Below, one piece after another: positions 8,709 to 17,053 of a stretch of 64,000 nt of DNA (position 1 is the stretch's first letter; each line of letters starts with the position of its first letter). Below the pieces are notes generated by a model. It saw only the letters and a list, made by a program, of their open reading frames with translations. It made no database searches and was not told the DNA's origin. This DNA comes from Pseudomonas frederiksbergensis. Its GTDB lineage: Bacteria; Pseudomonadota; Gammaproteobacteria; Pseudomonadales; Pseudomonadaceae. A program made the translations under genes and the position numbers. The stretch is taken from contig NZ_MOBR01000015.1 of assembly GCF_003732705.1 (NCBI RefSeq), forward strand, positions 186,001-250,000, in the 5' to 3' direction.

Positions 8709-8900
8709 CTACTGGCTATTCGCCGGCCGACTTGGCCGCGCTTTGTAAGCAGGCAAGGACGCGGCGAAGGCCAGTGCCTCTTCCCGGCTGCCAAAGGCAC
8801 CCAAACGGTCACCTTTGGTGCACACCCGCCATGGGCCGTGGTTCACGCTGAGTACGTCGTAACCGTTCATGTGCATCTTGGTCAGCATCTCAATGCTCAT
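8709..8900 (-). CDS. Small conserved hypothetical protein
   Basis: 63 residues with no signal peptide or membrane segment. The centre (GPWRVCTKGDRLGAFGSREE) reads like a short beta-rich domain followed by a helix (EALAFAASLPAYKAR). The start at 8900 is fixed by a near-perfect ribosome site (GGAGGTGACT directly before ATG); a longer form starting at 8930 is therefore unlikely. It has its own terminator. Such proteins are frequent in Pseudomonas genomes with no known role. Confidence 0.7.
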   Translation of the reverse strand: MSIEMLTKMHMNGYDVLSVNHGPWRVCTKGDRLGAFGSREEALAFAASLPAYKARPSRPANSQ

Positions 8901-9111
8901 AGTCACCTCCTTTTGGGCAGTGAAAATCAAAGATTGACCGGCCTACCTTACACCCGCCCCCGGCCAGAGTGCCGACCAGACGTCGCGATATCCGGTGGCA
9001 CTTTCGGCTGACACGCTGACTCCAACCCTTGAAACCGCCTGAACACGGGGCCTCGGCCTGAATATTGCATTTTTATGACCGTTTTATGACAAACGGGCAA
9101 TCAGGTAACAC

Positions 9112-9474
9112 ATGAAAGTACGCGCCACCGTGATTTGCGAACAAGACCGACACGTCCTCCTGGTGCGCAAGCCAAGGTGTCGCTGGACCTTGCCCGGTGG
9201 AACGGTCGAGCCGAGCGAAACCAGAGAGGACGCAGCCGTACGGGAACTGGCGGAGGAAACCGGGCTGAGGGTCGACGGCATGTTGTACCTGATGGAGCTG
9301 GAGAACGGCAGTACTCGCCATCATGTTTATGAGGCGTCAGTGGTCAACCTGCATGAGGTCCGGCCGCTCAATGAAATCATCGACTGCATGTGGCATCCGC
9401 TGGACACCATCCACAACCTGAAAACCAGCGACGCCACGCTGCGAATCGTCAAAGCGTTTCAGCGCCGCTTGTAA
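9112..9474 (+). CDS. Nudix hydrolase
   Basis: 120 residues with a full Nudix box (G-x5-E-x7-REUXEEXGU) at about residues 27-49: GGTVEPSETREDAAV followed by RELAEETGL. These enzymes hydrolyse nucleoside-diphosphate-linked substrates using Mg2+ bound by the two glutamates of the box. The protein is short, so it is a single Nudix domain without an added specificity domain, and the substrate cannot be told. Its stop is only nine bases from the stop of the convergent benD gene. Confidence 0.85.
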   Translation: MKVRATVICEQDRHVLLVRKPRCRWTLPGGTVEPSETREDAAVRELAEETGLRVDGMLYLMELENGSTRHHVYEASVVNLHEVRPLNEIIDCMWHPLDTIHNLKTSDATLRIVKAFQRRL

Positions 9475-9482
9475 TTATCACC

Positions 9483-10256
9483 TCAACCCTGATCGCCACC
9501 GCCCACCGGCATGATCATCCCGGTGATATACGAAGCCTCGTCGCTGGCCAGAAACAGGATCGCACTCGCCTGCTCATCCAGCGTGCCGTAACGCTTCATC
9601 AAACTGCTGTCGAGGGTTTGCTCGACGATCTGCTGATACCAGACCTTCTCCTGGGCGCTTTGCTCGGCGCTGTTGCGCGGGATGGCTCGTGGTGGTGCTT
9701 CGGTCCCGCCGGGCGCCGTGGCATTGACCCGAACCCCGCGACCGGCGGTTTCAAAGGCCAGGCACGCAGTCAGCGCATTCACCCCGCCCTTCGCCGCGCC
9801 ATAGGGCACGCGATTGAGGCTGCGGGTGGCGATGGATGAAACATTGACGATGGCGCCACAGCCCTGCTCCAGCATGAATGGCAGCGCCGCATGGCAGCAC
9901 CACAGCGTCGGGAACAGTGAGCGGCGGACTTCGGCTTCGATCTGCTGTTCTTCGTAATGCTCAAAGGGCTTGGTCCAGATCGTCCCGCCGACATTGTTGA
10001 CCAACACATCCAGGCGCCCGAAGCGCTCGACGGCGGTCTGCATCACACGACTGCATTCGCTGTATTGCTCAAGGTCGGCGGTCAGCGCGAGCACCTGACT
10101 GGCCTGGCCTAATTGCTGCTGGAGCGCAAAGACCAACTCTGAACGGTCGACCAGAATCAACCGCGCACCCTCTGCCGCCATCCGCTCTGCAACCCGCCGG
10201 CCAATGCCTTGGGCAGCCCCGGTAATCAGCACGACCTTTCCATCAAATCTGTTCAT
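9483..10256 (-). CDS. benD: Benzoate cis-diol dehydrogenase (1,6-dihydroxycyclohexa-2,4-diene-1-carboxylate dehydrogenase)
   Basis: 257-residue short-chain dehydrogenase. NAD-binding motif TGAAQGIGR near residue 12, NNVGG near 88, and the catalytic Ser/Tyr-x3-Lys set in NVSS...VPYGAAKGG near 140-160. BenD oxidises and decarboxylates the benzoate cis-diol to catechol with NAD+. The family call alone would be generic SDR; the BenD assignment comes from its place directly after benABC. Start at 10256 is preferred over 10439 because GAGGTAGGT precedes it and because the longer form would run into benC. It is the last gene of benABCD. Confidence 0.9.
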   Translation of the reverse strand: MNRFDGKVVLITGAAQGIGRRVAERMAAEGARLILVDRSELVFALQQQLGQASQVLALTADLEQYSECSRVMQTAVERFGRLDVLVNNVGGTIWTKPFEHYEEQQIEAEVRRSLFPTLWCCHAALPFMLEQGCGAIVNVSSIATRSLNRVPYGAAKGGVNALTACLAFETAGRGVRVNATAPGGTEAPPRAIPRNSAEQSAQEKVWYQQIVEQTLDSSLMKRYGTLDEQASAILFLASDEASYITGMIMPVGGGDQG

Positions 10257-10311
10257 ACCTACCTCATGGCGACGCCCCTCTCCCGTGGGAGGTGGATCGG
10301 CGTAGAAATTG

Positions 10312-11325
10312 TTATGCCGCGCTGGCAGCAAACTTTTCGTAGTAGAAATTCGCCGGGGCGATCCCTTTTTCGCGGATGAACTGGCTGACCGCCTCGACCA
10401 TCGGTGGCGGACCGCACAGGTAGACATCGACGTCGCCATCGTTCAGATGCCGGGGCTCGATGTGCTGGGTCACGTAGCCCTTGAGCGGGTGCTGACTGTC
10501 GGGGTTGGCCACACAGGCGCTGAAACTGAAATTCGGGATGCGTACGGCGAAGGCTTCGAGTCGATCCAGTTCCACCAGGTCGAAGTCGTTGGTCACGCCA
10601 TAGATCAGATGCAGCGGTTGCTCACTGCCCTGCTCGGCAATTTTCTCCAGCATCGCGGTGAACGGTGCCAGGCCAGTGCCGCCCGCCAGCAATAACAGCG
10701 GACGGCGGATGTCGCGCAGATAGAAACTGCCCAGCGGCCCGGCCAGGGTCATGCTGTCGCCAGCCTTGGCCATGCCGGTGAGGAAGCTGCTCATCAAGCC
10801 GCCAGGCACGTTGCGAATCAGGAAACTGACCTCGCCATTACGCTGCAACGAACTGAAGGAATAGGCGCGGGTCTGCTCGCTGCCCGGAACCCCGAGGTTC
10901 ACGTATTGCCCCGGCAGAAACGCCAGTTTGCTCAGGGCCTCGCCCTTGATCGACAGCGCGATGGTGCTGTCGGACAACTGGCGAACGGCGCTGATGGTTG
11001 CCTCAAAACTGGCTTGGCGGGTGCGGCACACATCCGAGGAAACTGGCACCCGCACCACGCAATCGCTTTGGGCGCGCATCTGGCAGGTCAGGACAAAACC
11101 TTGCTCCGCTTCATCGGCGCTGAGGGCGTCTTCGATGTACTCCTCGCCCAAGTCGTATCGCCCGGCCTCGGCGAAACATTTGCAGGTGCCGCAGGCGCCG
11201 TCGCGGCAGTCCAGCGGAATATTGATGCCTTGGCGGTACGCGGCGTCGGCCACGGTTTCGCCGGCATTGGCGTCGATGAACCGGGTGACGCCGTCTTCAA
11301 AATTGAATGCGATGGAATGAGTCAT
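10312..11325 (-). CDS. benC: Benzoate 1,2-dioxygenase reductase (electron transfer component)
   Basis: 337 residues. An N-terminal plant-type [2Fe-2S] ferredoxin domain has ligands Cys40, Cys45, Cys48 (CRDGACGTC) and Cys81. It is followed by an FAD-binding domain with the flavin motif RAYSFSS and an NAD-binding domain (LLAGGTGLAPF, CGPPPMV). This order is that of BenC, which passes electrons from NADH to the BenAB oxygenase. The gene lies 10 bases after benB and 55 bases before benD in one operon. Length and domain order match the family. Confidence 0.95.
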   Translation of the reverse strand: MTHSIAFNFEDGVTRFIDANAGETVADAAYRQGINIPLDCRDGACGTCKCFAEAGRYDLGEEYIEDALSADEAEQGFVLTCQMRAQSDCVVRVPVSSDVCRTRQASFEATISAVRQLSDSTIALSIKGEALSKLAFLPGQYVNLGVPGSEQTRAYSFSSLQRNGEVSFLIRNVPGGLMSSFLTGMAKAGDSMTLAGPLGSFYLRDIRRPLLLLAGGTGLAPFTAMLEKIAEQGSEQPLHLIYGVTNDFDLVELDRLEAFAVRIPNFSFSACVANPDSQHPLKGYVTQHIEPRHLNDGDVDVYLCGPPPMVEAVSQFIREKGIAPANFYYEKFAASAA

Positions 11326-11335
11326 GACGGCCGCC

Positions 11336-11824
11336 TCACAAGTGGTAAACGTCGATGACCTGGCGAACGTAATCGTTCTTCAGGATCACTTTCTTGGCCT
11401 TGATCAACGGGTTTTCACCGCGCACGTCCAAGGTGTAGAAACTGCTGCCGAAATAGCTGTCGACGGTCTTGTAGCGAAAGCTCAGGGTGTGCCAGTTGAA
11501 ACGCACCTGGCACAGGCCGTCAGCCTGTTCCAGCAGCTCGATATTGCTGAGGTTGTGGGAGGTACGGGTGTCCGGAATGCTGGCGCTGGAACGCTCGGTC
11601 TTGATACGGAAGATGCGGTCTTCCAGGCCGGTTCGGTTGCCGTACCAGATCAGCGAGATTTCCCGTTGCGGGTCTTCGGTCAGCTCATCGTTATCGTCCC
11701 AGGACGGCATCCAGAACGATGCGTCGGCGGCGTACAGTTCGAGCCAGTCGTCCCATTGCTTGTCGTCGAGGTAGCGCGCTTCGCGGTAGAGAAAGTCGCG
11801 CACGGTTTCATAAGTGATAGTCAT
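11336..11824 (-). CDS. benB: Benzoate 1,2-dioxygenase, small (beta) subunit
   Basis: 162 residues of the ring-hydroxylating dioxygenase beta-subunit family (SnoaL-like fold): DFLYREARYLDDKQWDDWL near the N-terminus and the central ISLIWYGNRTGLEDRIFRI. The subunit has no metal and supports the alpha3beta3 assembly with BenA. Its ATG overlaps the benA stop by four bases, so translation is coupled, fitting fixed subunit stoichiometry. Confidence 0.95.
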   Translation of the reverse strand: MTITYETVRDFLYREARYLDDKQWDDWLELYAADASFWMPSWDDNDELTEDPQREISLIWYGNRTGLEDRIFRIKTERSSASIPDTRTSHNLSNIELLEQADGLCQVRFNWHTLSFRYKTVDSYFGSSFYTLDVRGENPLIKAKKVILKNDYVRQVIDVYHL

Positions 11825-13185
11825 TGCACGGCCTCCACGGCAATCAGCTCGGGCTGTTCAGCAGCCAACGCCTTGAGCATCGTCTGCTGCCAATATTTGT
11901 GTTGCAGCACGAACAGGCCTTCGTCTTCAGTGCGCACGCCGCTGAGGAGCGGATGCAGGTCGATCTCCCTGGCCGCGTCATCGGCGCCTTCGATCCAGTG
12001 TTCGGCGCCACGGGACATGTCGTTCCAGGTGGTGACGCTGCCCTGATAACCGGTCTGGCAGGAGCGAAACTCCTCCAGATCATCCGGCGTGGCCATGCCG
12101 CTGACGTTGAAGAAATCCTCGTACTGGCGAATCCGGCTCGACCGCGCCGTATCGCTTTCACCTTTGGGGGCGATGCAATAAATGGTGATTTCGGTGCGAT
12201 TGACCGAGATCGGCCGGGCGATGCGGATTTGCGAGCTGAACTGATCCATCAGGTACACGTTCGGGTACAGGCACAGGTTGCGCGAGTTCTCGATCATCCA
12301 GTTGGCGCGGGCCTGGCCGAAGTCCCGGGCCAGTTCGTCGCGACGTTCGAACAACGGACGATCCTCGGGGTTTGACCAACGGGTCCAGAGCAGCATGTGG
12401 CCCTTGTCGAACGAGTAGAAACCACCGCCCTGCTTGGCCCAGGTGCCAGCGCTCATGGTCGGGTTGCAGTCACCGGCCTCGCGCTGTTTGCGCTGGTTCT
12501 GAGTGGCCGCGTAGTTCCAGTGCACCGAGCTGACGTGGTAGCCATCGGCGCCGTTTTCGGCGGTGAGTTTCCAGTTGCCTTCGTAGATGTAGCTGGAAGA
12601 ACCGCGCAGCACTTCGAGGCCATCGGCGGACTGATCGACGATCATGTCGATGATCTTCGCCGACTCGCCCAGGTGTTCAATCAGCGGCACGACATCGGCC
12701 TTGAGGCTGCCGAACAGGAAGCCGCGATAGGACTCGAACCGCGCGACTTTAGTCAGGTCGTGGGAGCCTTCGCAGTTGAAACTCGTCGGGTAGCCCGCTT
12801 CGGCCGGGTCCTTGACCTTGAGCAGCTTGCCGGAGTTGTTGAACGTCCAGCCGTGGAACGGGCAAGTGTAGGAGCTTTTGTTGCCAGTCTTGTGCCGGCA
12901 CAGCATGGCGCCGCGATGGCTGCAGGCATTGATGAACGCGTTCAGTTCACCGGCCTTGTTGCGCGCGATAAAGATCGACTGGCGCCCCATGCTGGTGGTG
13001 TAGAAATCGTTGATCTTGGGGATCTGGCTTTCGTGGGCCAGGTACAGCCAATTGCCCTCGAAGAGGTGCTGCATCTCCAGATCGAACAGTCGCGGGTCGG
13101 TGAACATCTCGCGCTTGCAGCGGTAGATGCCGTGTTCTTTGTCATCTTCAAGCAGGGAGTGAAGGTATTCGGGTCGCAGGGACAT
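11821..13185 (-). CDS. benA: Benzoate 1,2-dioxygenase, large (alpha) subunit
   Basis: 454 residues. Rieske [2Fe-2S] ligands are Cys88, His90, Cys108 and His111 (CSHRGAMLC...CPFHGW). The catalytic iron site includes Asp214, His217 and His222 in NGADGYHVSSVH. BenA with BenB inserts both atoms of O2 into benzoate to give the cis-diol. The ATG at 13185 is chosen over the in-frame ATG at 13200 because the latter overlaps the ribosome site GGAGG that serves 13185. A BenR-type promoter lies about 40-100 bases upstream. First gene of benABCD. Confidence 0.95.
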   Translation of the reverse strand: MSLRPEYLHSLLEDDKEHGIYRCKREMFTDPRLFDLEMQHLFEGNWLYLAHESQIPKINDFYTTSMGRQSIFIARNKAGELNAFINACSHRGAMLCRHKTGNKSSYTCPFHGWTFNNSGKLLKVKDPAEAGYPTSFNCEGSHDLTKVARFESYRGFLFGSLKADVVPLIEHLGESAKIIDMIVDQSADGLEVLRGSSSYIYEGNWKLTAENGADGYHVSSVHWNYAATQNQRKQREAGDCNPTMSAGTWAKQGGGFYSFDKGHMLLWTRWSNPEDRPLFERRDELARDFGQARANWMIENSRNLCLYPNVYLMDQFSSQIRIARPISVNRTEITIYCIAPKGESDTARSSRIRQYEDFFNVSGMATPDDLEEFRSCQTGYQGSVTTWNDMSRGAEHWIEGADDAAREIDLHPLLSGVRTEDEGLFVLQHKYWQQTMLKALAAEQPELIAVEAVQ

Positions 13186-13221
13186 GGCCGCCGCCTCCAT
13201 TGTTTTTATTCAGGCAGGGCC

Positions 13222-13284
13222 ATGCTAGGACGGGGGGATGGGGCGGACTATCCGATGAGTGCAGACCTTTATCCGTTTACTGCA
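13222..13284 (-). promoter_or_regulatory. benA promoter with two BenR (XylS-type) operator repeats
   Basis: Read on the minus strand: TGCA-GTAAAC-GGATA (13284-13270), a 6-base spacer, then TGCA-CTCATC-GGATA (13263-13249). Both match the XylS/BenR consensus TGCA-N6-GGNTA exactly. A -10-like TAGCAT lies at 13227-13222, 21 bases after the proximal repeat. As I recall the TOL Pm promoter, its repeat spacing and distance to the -10 are the same. This is strong evidence for BenR activation of benABCD. Confidence 0.85.
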
Positions 13285-13289
13285 GCCCT

Positions 13290-13397
13290 GATCGTTCCCA
13301 CGCTCCGCGTGGGAATGCAGCCCGGGACGCTCCGCGTCCCAAGAGCGAACGCGGAGCGTCCGTTGAGGCATTCCCACGCAGAGCGTGGGAATGCCTC
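13290..13397. repeat. Composite palindromic repeat (GATCGTTCCC type), copy 1
   Basis: A chain of nested hairpins: TTCCCACGCTCCGCGTGGGAA, GGGACGCTCCGCGTCCC, an inverted GCGGAGCGTCC unit, and TTCCCACGCAGAGCGTGGGAA. Near-identical elements lie at 34964 and 45679. It fills the gap between benR and the benA promoter. Confidence 0.85.
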
Positions 13398-13404
13398 AAC
13401 GTGC

Positions 13405-14364
13405 TCAGTGCCGGCGCTTGAGGGTGTCGGACGGCAATTCGCCGAACTGTTTGCGATAGCTGTCGGAGAACCGTCCCAAATGCAAGAAACCGTAATCCAT
13501 CGCCACTTCGGTGACGTTGCGCACGTTGCAGGTCGGGTCGTTCAGGCAGGCGTTGATGCGTTCGAGGCGTTTCTGGCGGATGTAGTTTTTCGGCGTGGCC
13601 CCGGCGTTGCGTTCGAACAAGCCATACAGCGAACGCAGGCTCATCCGCGCCTGGCGCGCCAGTGTTTCGCTGTCGATGTCTTGCTTGAGGTTGCGCGCGA
13701 TGTAATCGGCAATCGCCTCGAACGTGGCCGACGACGAACCGAGGCTGACCCGGCTGACGTTGGTTTTCATCAGGCTGAGCATTTTACTGACGATGATCTG
13801 CGCGTAGTGCTCCTGAACTTTAGGTAGCTGCTCGGTGGCCTCCGCCTCCTGGCAAATCATCGCCAACAGGTTGACGAAACCCTCCAGTTGATCGAGCTGA
13901 TAGCGGTTCTGCAGAAACCGCACGCCCTGCCCCGGATACCTCCAGCGCTGTTCATCGCACACCGACTCCAATAACCGGGTCGGGACTTTAAGAATGAATT
14001 TTTCGCAATCGTCGGAGTACGTCAGGTCCACCGGATCATCAGGATTGATCAGCAGTAGCTCGCCAGGCTCGAAGTAGTGTTCCTGGCCATGCCCGCGCCA
14101 CAGGCAGTGGCCGCGCAGCAGCACTTGCAGATGATAGATGCTGTCGAGCGCACCCGACGTGACCCGCACGCTGGCGCCGTAGCTGATGCGGCACAGGTCG
14201 AGGCTGGCGAATTTGCGATGGTCAAGGCTGGCCAGCGGCCGACCGGCGCGGGGCATCAGCAGGCAATGGTTGCCGACGTGCTGATTGACGTAACCCGACA
14301 CCGCATAAGGGTCGGCGTGGTCGAATATTCTGCTGCGCTGACTCAACAGTTGCGCGTGCATCAT
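13405..14364 (-). CDS. benR: AraC/XylS-family activator of benzoate catabolism
   Basis: 319 residues. The N-terminal half (to about 200) is the effector-binding domain of the XylS/BenR group, and the C-terminal 100 residues are an AraC DNA-binding domain with two helix-turn-helix units (LARQARMSLRSLYGLFER and VTEVAMDYGFLHLGRFSDSYRKQFGELP). BenR activates benABCD in response to benzoate. It lies directly upstream of benA in the same direction, and consensus BenR sites occur in front of benA, which secures the assignment. Confidence 0.9.
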   Translation of the reverse strand: MMHAQLLSQRSRIFDHADPYAVSGYVNQHVGNHCLLMPRAGRPLASLDHRKFASLDLCRISYGASVRVTSGALDSIYHLQVLLRGHCLWRGHGQEHYFEPGELLLINPDDPVDLTYSDDCEKFILKVPTRLLESVCDEQRWRYPGQGVRFLQNRYQLDQLEGFVNLLAMICQEAEATEQLPKVQEHYAQIIVSKMLSLMKTNVSRVSLGSSSATFEAIADYIARNLKQDIDSETLARQARMSLRSLYGLFERNAGATPKNYIRQKRLERINACLNDPTCNVRNVTEVAMDYGFLHLGRFSDSYRKQFGELPSDTLKRRH

Positions 14365-14396
14365 CGGGTCACTCTCGTTGTTATTGTTGATGTGTG

Positions 14397-14488
14397 TGTG
14401 GGAGCGAGCCTGCTCGCGAAGGCGGAATCAGCTTCAACATCACCGTTGACTGATACTCCGCTTTCGCGAGCAGGCTCGCTCCCACAGG
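14397..14488. repeat. REPIN
   Basis: Paired inverted REP arms (GGGAGCGAGCCTGCTCGCGA and reverse complement) around a short unique spacer. It lies between catA and benR, ending eight bases from the catA stop codon, where it may protect the 3' end of the cat transcript. Confidence 0.85.
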
Positions 14489-14495
14489 GGACCTT

Positions 14496-15425
14496 TCAGT
14501 CTTCCAGGGCGCGCACACGCTCAGGGCGTTGTTGTTCCTCGGGCTGGGCGGACGTCTGCAAGGTGAAGTCGAAGTCGATTTCGGCAAACCGGCCGCTGAC
14601 TCCGTGGACCGCAGCGCGTTGCGGATCGTCGCTGAAGGTGATGTGGGCGATCAACTCGTCGCGGGTGGCGTAGGCAAAATCGTCGTGCAGGTACTGGTCA
14701 CCGTCGAGGTTGATCTGGGTGGTCAGGTGACGATGATCCGGCGCCGAAATGAAGAAGTGGATATGCGCCGGGCGCTGGCCATGGCGGCCCAGTTGATCGA
14801 GCAGATGCTGGGTCGGACCGTCCGGCGGGCAACCGTAGCCCGACGGCACGATGCTGCGAAAACGATAACGGCCTTCGCTATCGGTGACGATGCGCCGACG
14901 CAGATTGAATTCCGATTGCGTGGTATCGAAGTACGAATACGTGCCACCGGTGTTGGCGTGCCAGACATCCACCACCGCCCCGGCCAACGGTTCGCCAGCG
15001 GTATTGAACACCTGGCCTTGCATAAACAGGATCACGCCCGGATCGACGCCATCATCCAGTCGCGCCTCACCCTCAGACAGCGGCGCACCGGCCACATACA
15101 GCGGCCCTTCAATGGTCCGTGGCGTGCCGCCGGACTTGCCGGCCTGCGCGTCTTCGGCGTCCATCAGCAGGTCGAGGTAATGTTCCAGACCGAGCCCGGC
15201 CACCAACAAACCGGCCTCCTGACGCGCGCCCAGCACGTTCAAGTAATTGACGGCTTTCCAGAACTCTTCCGGGGTCACGGCCAGGTCTTCGATGATGTTC
15301 ACCGAATCCCGCAGGATCCGGTAAACCAGCGCCTTGACCCGTGGATCACCGGCCTCGTTGAGCAGACCGCTGGCCTCTTCGAGAAACTTCTGGGCACTGG
15401 CAGTGTGGGAAATCTTGACGTTCAT
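14496..15425 (-). CDS. catA: Catechol 1,2-dioxygenase
   Basis: 309 residues, the normal length for an intradiol catechol dioxygenase. The non-haem Fe(III) ligands can be placed: Tyr163 (GGTYSYFD), Tyr197 (GYGCPP), His221 and His223 (RPAHIHFF). The N-terminal helical domain used for dimerisation precedes them. It cleaves catechol between the hydroxyls to cis,cis-muconate. It is the third gene of catBCA; the gap to catC is about 50 bases. A ribosome site (GAGGAACCACC) precedes the ATG. Confidence 0.95.
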   Translation of the reverse strand: MNVKISHTASAQKFLEEASGLLNEAGDPRVKALVYRILRDSVNIIEDLAVTPEEFWKAVNYLNVLGARQEAGLLVAGLGLEHYLDLLMDAEDAQAGKSGGTPRTIEGPLYVAGAPLSEGEARLDDGVDPGVILFMQGQVFNTAGEPLAGAVVDVWHANTGGTYSYFDTTQSEFNLRRRIVTDSEGRYRFRSIVPSGYGCPPDGPTQHLLDQLGRHGQRPAHIHFFISAPDHRHLTTQINLDGDQYLHDDFAYATRDELIAHITFSDDPQRAAVHGVSGRFAEIDFDFTLQTSAQPEEQQRPERVRALED

Positions 15426-15476
15426 GGTGGTTCCTCATCTTGTCATTATTATCGTAGCGAACTGAACTGGCCGGGC

Positions 15477-15767
15477 TCAGCGGTCATCCTCGCGAATCGA
15501 CGAAGGATGCCGGCACATCGCGTCGATCTCGATGGCCATGTACGGAAACAGCGGCAACTGCATCAGCAGATCGTGCAGTTCCTGAACGCTGTCGACATCG
15601 AACACGCTGTAATTGGCGTAGTGCCCGGCGATGCGCCACAGGTGACGCCACTTGCCCTGCTCTTGCAGGCGCTGGGCCAGGGCTTTTTCGTCGGCCTTGA
15701 GGCGGGCAGCGTGTTCGGGGTTCATGTCGAGCGGCAGGTTCACGGTCATTTTTACGTGGAACAGCAT
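15477..15767 (-). CDS. catC: Muconolactone delta-isomerase
   Basis: 96 residues, the exact size of CatC, with the N-terminal strand MLFHVKMTVNLP, a central helix (ADEKALAQRLQEQGKW) and the conserved GHYANYSVFDVDSVQELHD region of the ferredoxin-like decamer. It converts muconolactone to 3-oxoadipate enol-lactone. It starts 10 bases after catB with GGAGAG just upstream of its ATG. Confidence 0.95.
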   Translation of the reverse strand: MLFHVKMTVNLPLDMNPEHAARLKADEKALAQRLQEQGKWRHLWRIAGHYANYSVFDVDSVQELHDLLMQLPLFPYMAIEIDAMCRHPSSIREDDR

Positions 15768-15777
15768 GATGCTCTCC

Positions 15778-16926
15778 TCAGGCTTGATAAACGGCAGTGG
15801 ATGACTTGTCGCGGCGGAAAAACCCCAGGCGCTCTTCGTCCAGATTCAGGCCAAGGCCTGGCGTATTCGGCACGTGCAACTGGAAATCGCGATAAACCAA
15901 TGGCTCGCCGAGAATGTCTTCGGTCAGCAGCAGCGGGCCGAACAGCTCAGTGTCCCAGGCCAGTTTGTTCAGGGTGACAAAGGCATGGGCCGAGGCCAGC
16001 GTGCCGATCCCGCCTTCGAGCATGGTGCCACCGTACAGGCCGATGCCGGCCGCTTCGGCAATCGCGGCGGTGCGCAACACAGCGCGCGGGCCGCCGTTCT
16101 TGGCGATTTTCAGGGCGAACACCGACGCCGCGCCTTCACGCGCCAGGTTGAACGCATCTTCCACGCATTCGATGGACTCGTCGGCCATGATCGGCGCCGG
16201 ACTGATCGCGTTCAAACGAGCCATGCCGGTGCGGTTGTTGCGCGAGATCGGCTGTTCGATCAGGTCGATGCCGTTGGTGCCGAGGATCCGGCAGGCGCGC
16301 AGTGCCACCGCTTCGTCCCAGGCCTGATTGACATCGACCCGCACACTGGCGCGATCGCCCAGGGCTTTCTTGATCGCGATGACGTGGGCCAGGTCGCAGT
16401 TGACATCACCGGCGCCGATTTTCAGTTTGAAGATCCGATGACGGCGCAGGTCGAGCATTTTTTCCGCTTCGGCAATGTCCTGCCCGGTGTCGCCGCTGGC
16501 CAAGGTCCAGGCCACCGGCAGCGCATCGCGAACCCGGCCGCCGAGCAATTCACTGACCGGCAAACCGAGGCGTTTGCCTTGGGCGTCGAGCAGCGCGGTT
16601 TCGATGCCGGACTTGGCGAAGGTATTGCCGCGAATGCTGCGCTCCAGACGCAACATCGCTGCGTTGACGTTGCCGCTGTCCTCGCCGATCAGCAAGGGGG
16701 CGAAGTGTTTATCGATGTTGGTCTTGATGCTGTCGGGGCTTTCGTTGCCATAAGCCAGGCCGCCGATGGTGGTGGATTCACCGATGCCTTCAATGCCGTC
16801 GGCGCAGCGCACACGGATGATCACCAGGGTCTGGTTCTGCATGGTGTGCATCGCCAGTTTGTGCGGGCGGATGGTCGGCAGATCGACGATGATCGTCTCG
16901 ATCGATTCAATGGCTGTTGCACGCAT
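15778..16926 (-). CDS. catB: Muconate cycloisomerase
   Basis: 382 residues of the enolase superfamily. The catalytic Lys-x-Lys is seen in RIFKLKIGAGD near residue 165, and the Mg2+ ligands in VDVNQAW, LIEQPI and ADESIE (about residues 195-250), as in CatB. It converts cis,cis-muconate to muconolactone using Mn2+/Mg2+. First gene of catBCA; a CatR-type operator lies about 90 bases upstream in the gap shared with catR. Confidence 0.95.
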   Translation of the reverse strand: MRATAIESIETIIVDLPTIRPHKLAMHTMQNQTLVIIRVRCADGIEGIGESTTIGGLAYGNESPDSIKTNIDKHFAPLLIGEDSGNVNAAMLRLERSIRGNTFAKSGIETALLDAQGKRLGLPVSELLGGRVRDALPVAWTLASGDTGQDIAEAEKMLDLRRHRIFKLKIGAGDVNCDLAHVIAIKKALGDRASVRVDVNQAWDEAVALRACRILGTNGIDLIEQPISRNNRTGMARLNAISPAPIMADESIECVEDAFNLAREGAASVFALKIAKNGGPRAVLRTAAIAEAAGIGLYGGTMLEGGIGTLASAHAFVTLNKLAWDTELFGPLLLTEDILGEPLVYRDFQLHVPNTPGLGLNLDEERLGFFRRDKSSTAVYQA

Positions 16927-17011
16927 GTCGATACCCGTCAGGTTCTTAAAGTTCTGAATCGGATTCTCATACGGCTTTTACGTGGCGGCCAATATAGAAT
17001 TGGTCTGGATT

Positions 17012-17028
17012 GATACCTTAAAGGTATC
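17012..17028. promoter_or_regulatory. CatR operator in the catB-catR gap
   Basis: Near-perfect 17-base palindrome GATACCTTAAAGGTATC. It contains ATAC-N7-GTAT, the motif described for CatR/ClcR-type LysR regulators. It sits 26 bases before the catR ATG and 86 bases before catB, as expected for an autoregulated LysR divergon. Confidence 0.8.
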
Positions 17029-17053
17029 CAACTCGCTTTTATCTGGAGGCCTC

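Noticed and set aside
13186..13200. Upstream ATG for benA
   Set aside because: It overlaps the GGAGG ribosome site that serves the ATG at 13185.
14529..15977. 482-codon plus-strand open frame across catA/catC
   Set aside because: Antisense to three genes with identified active sites; composition is shadow-like.
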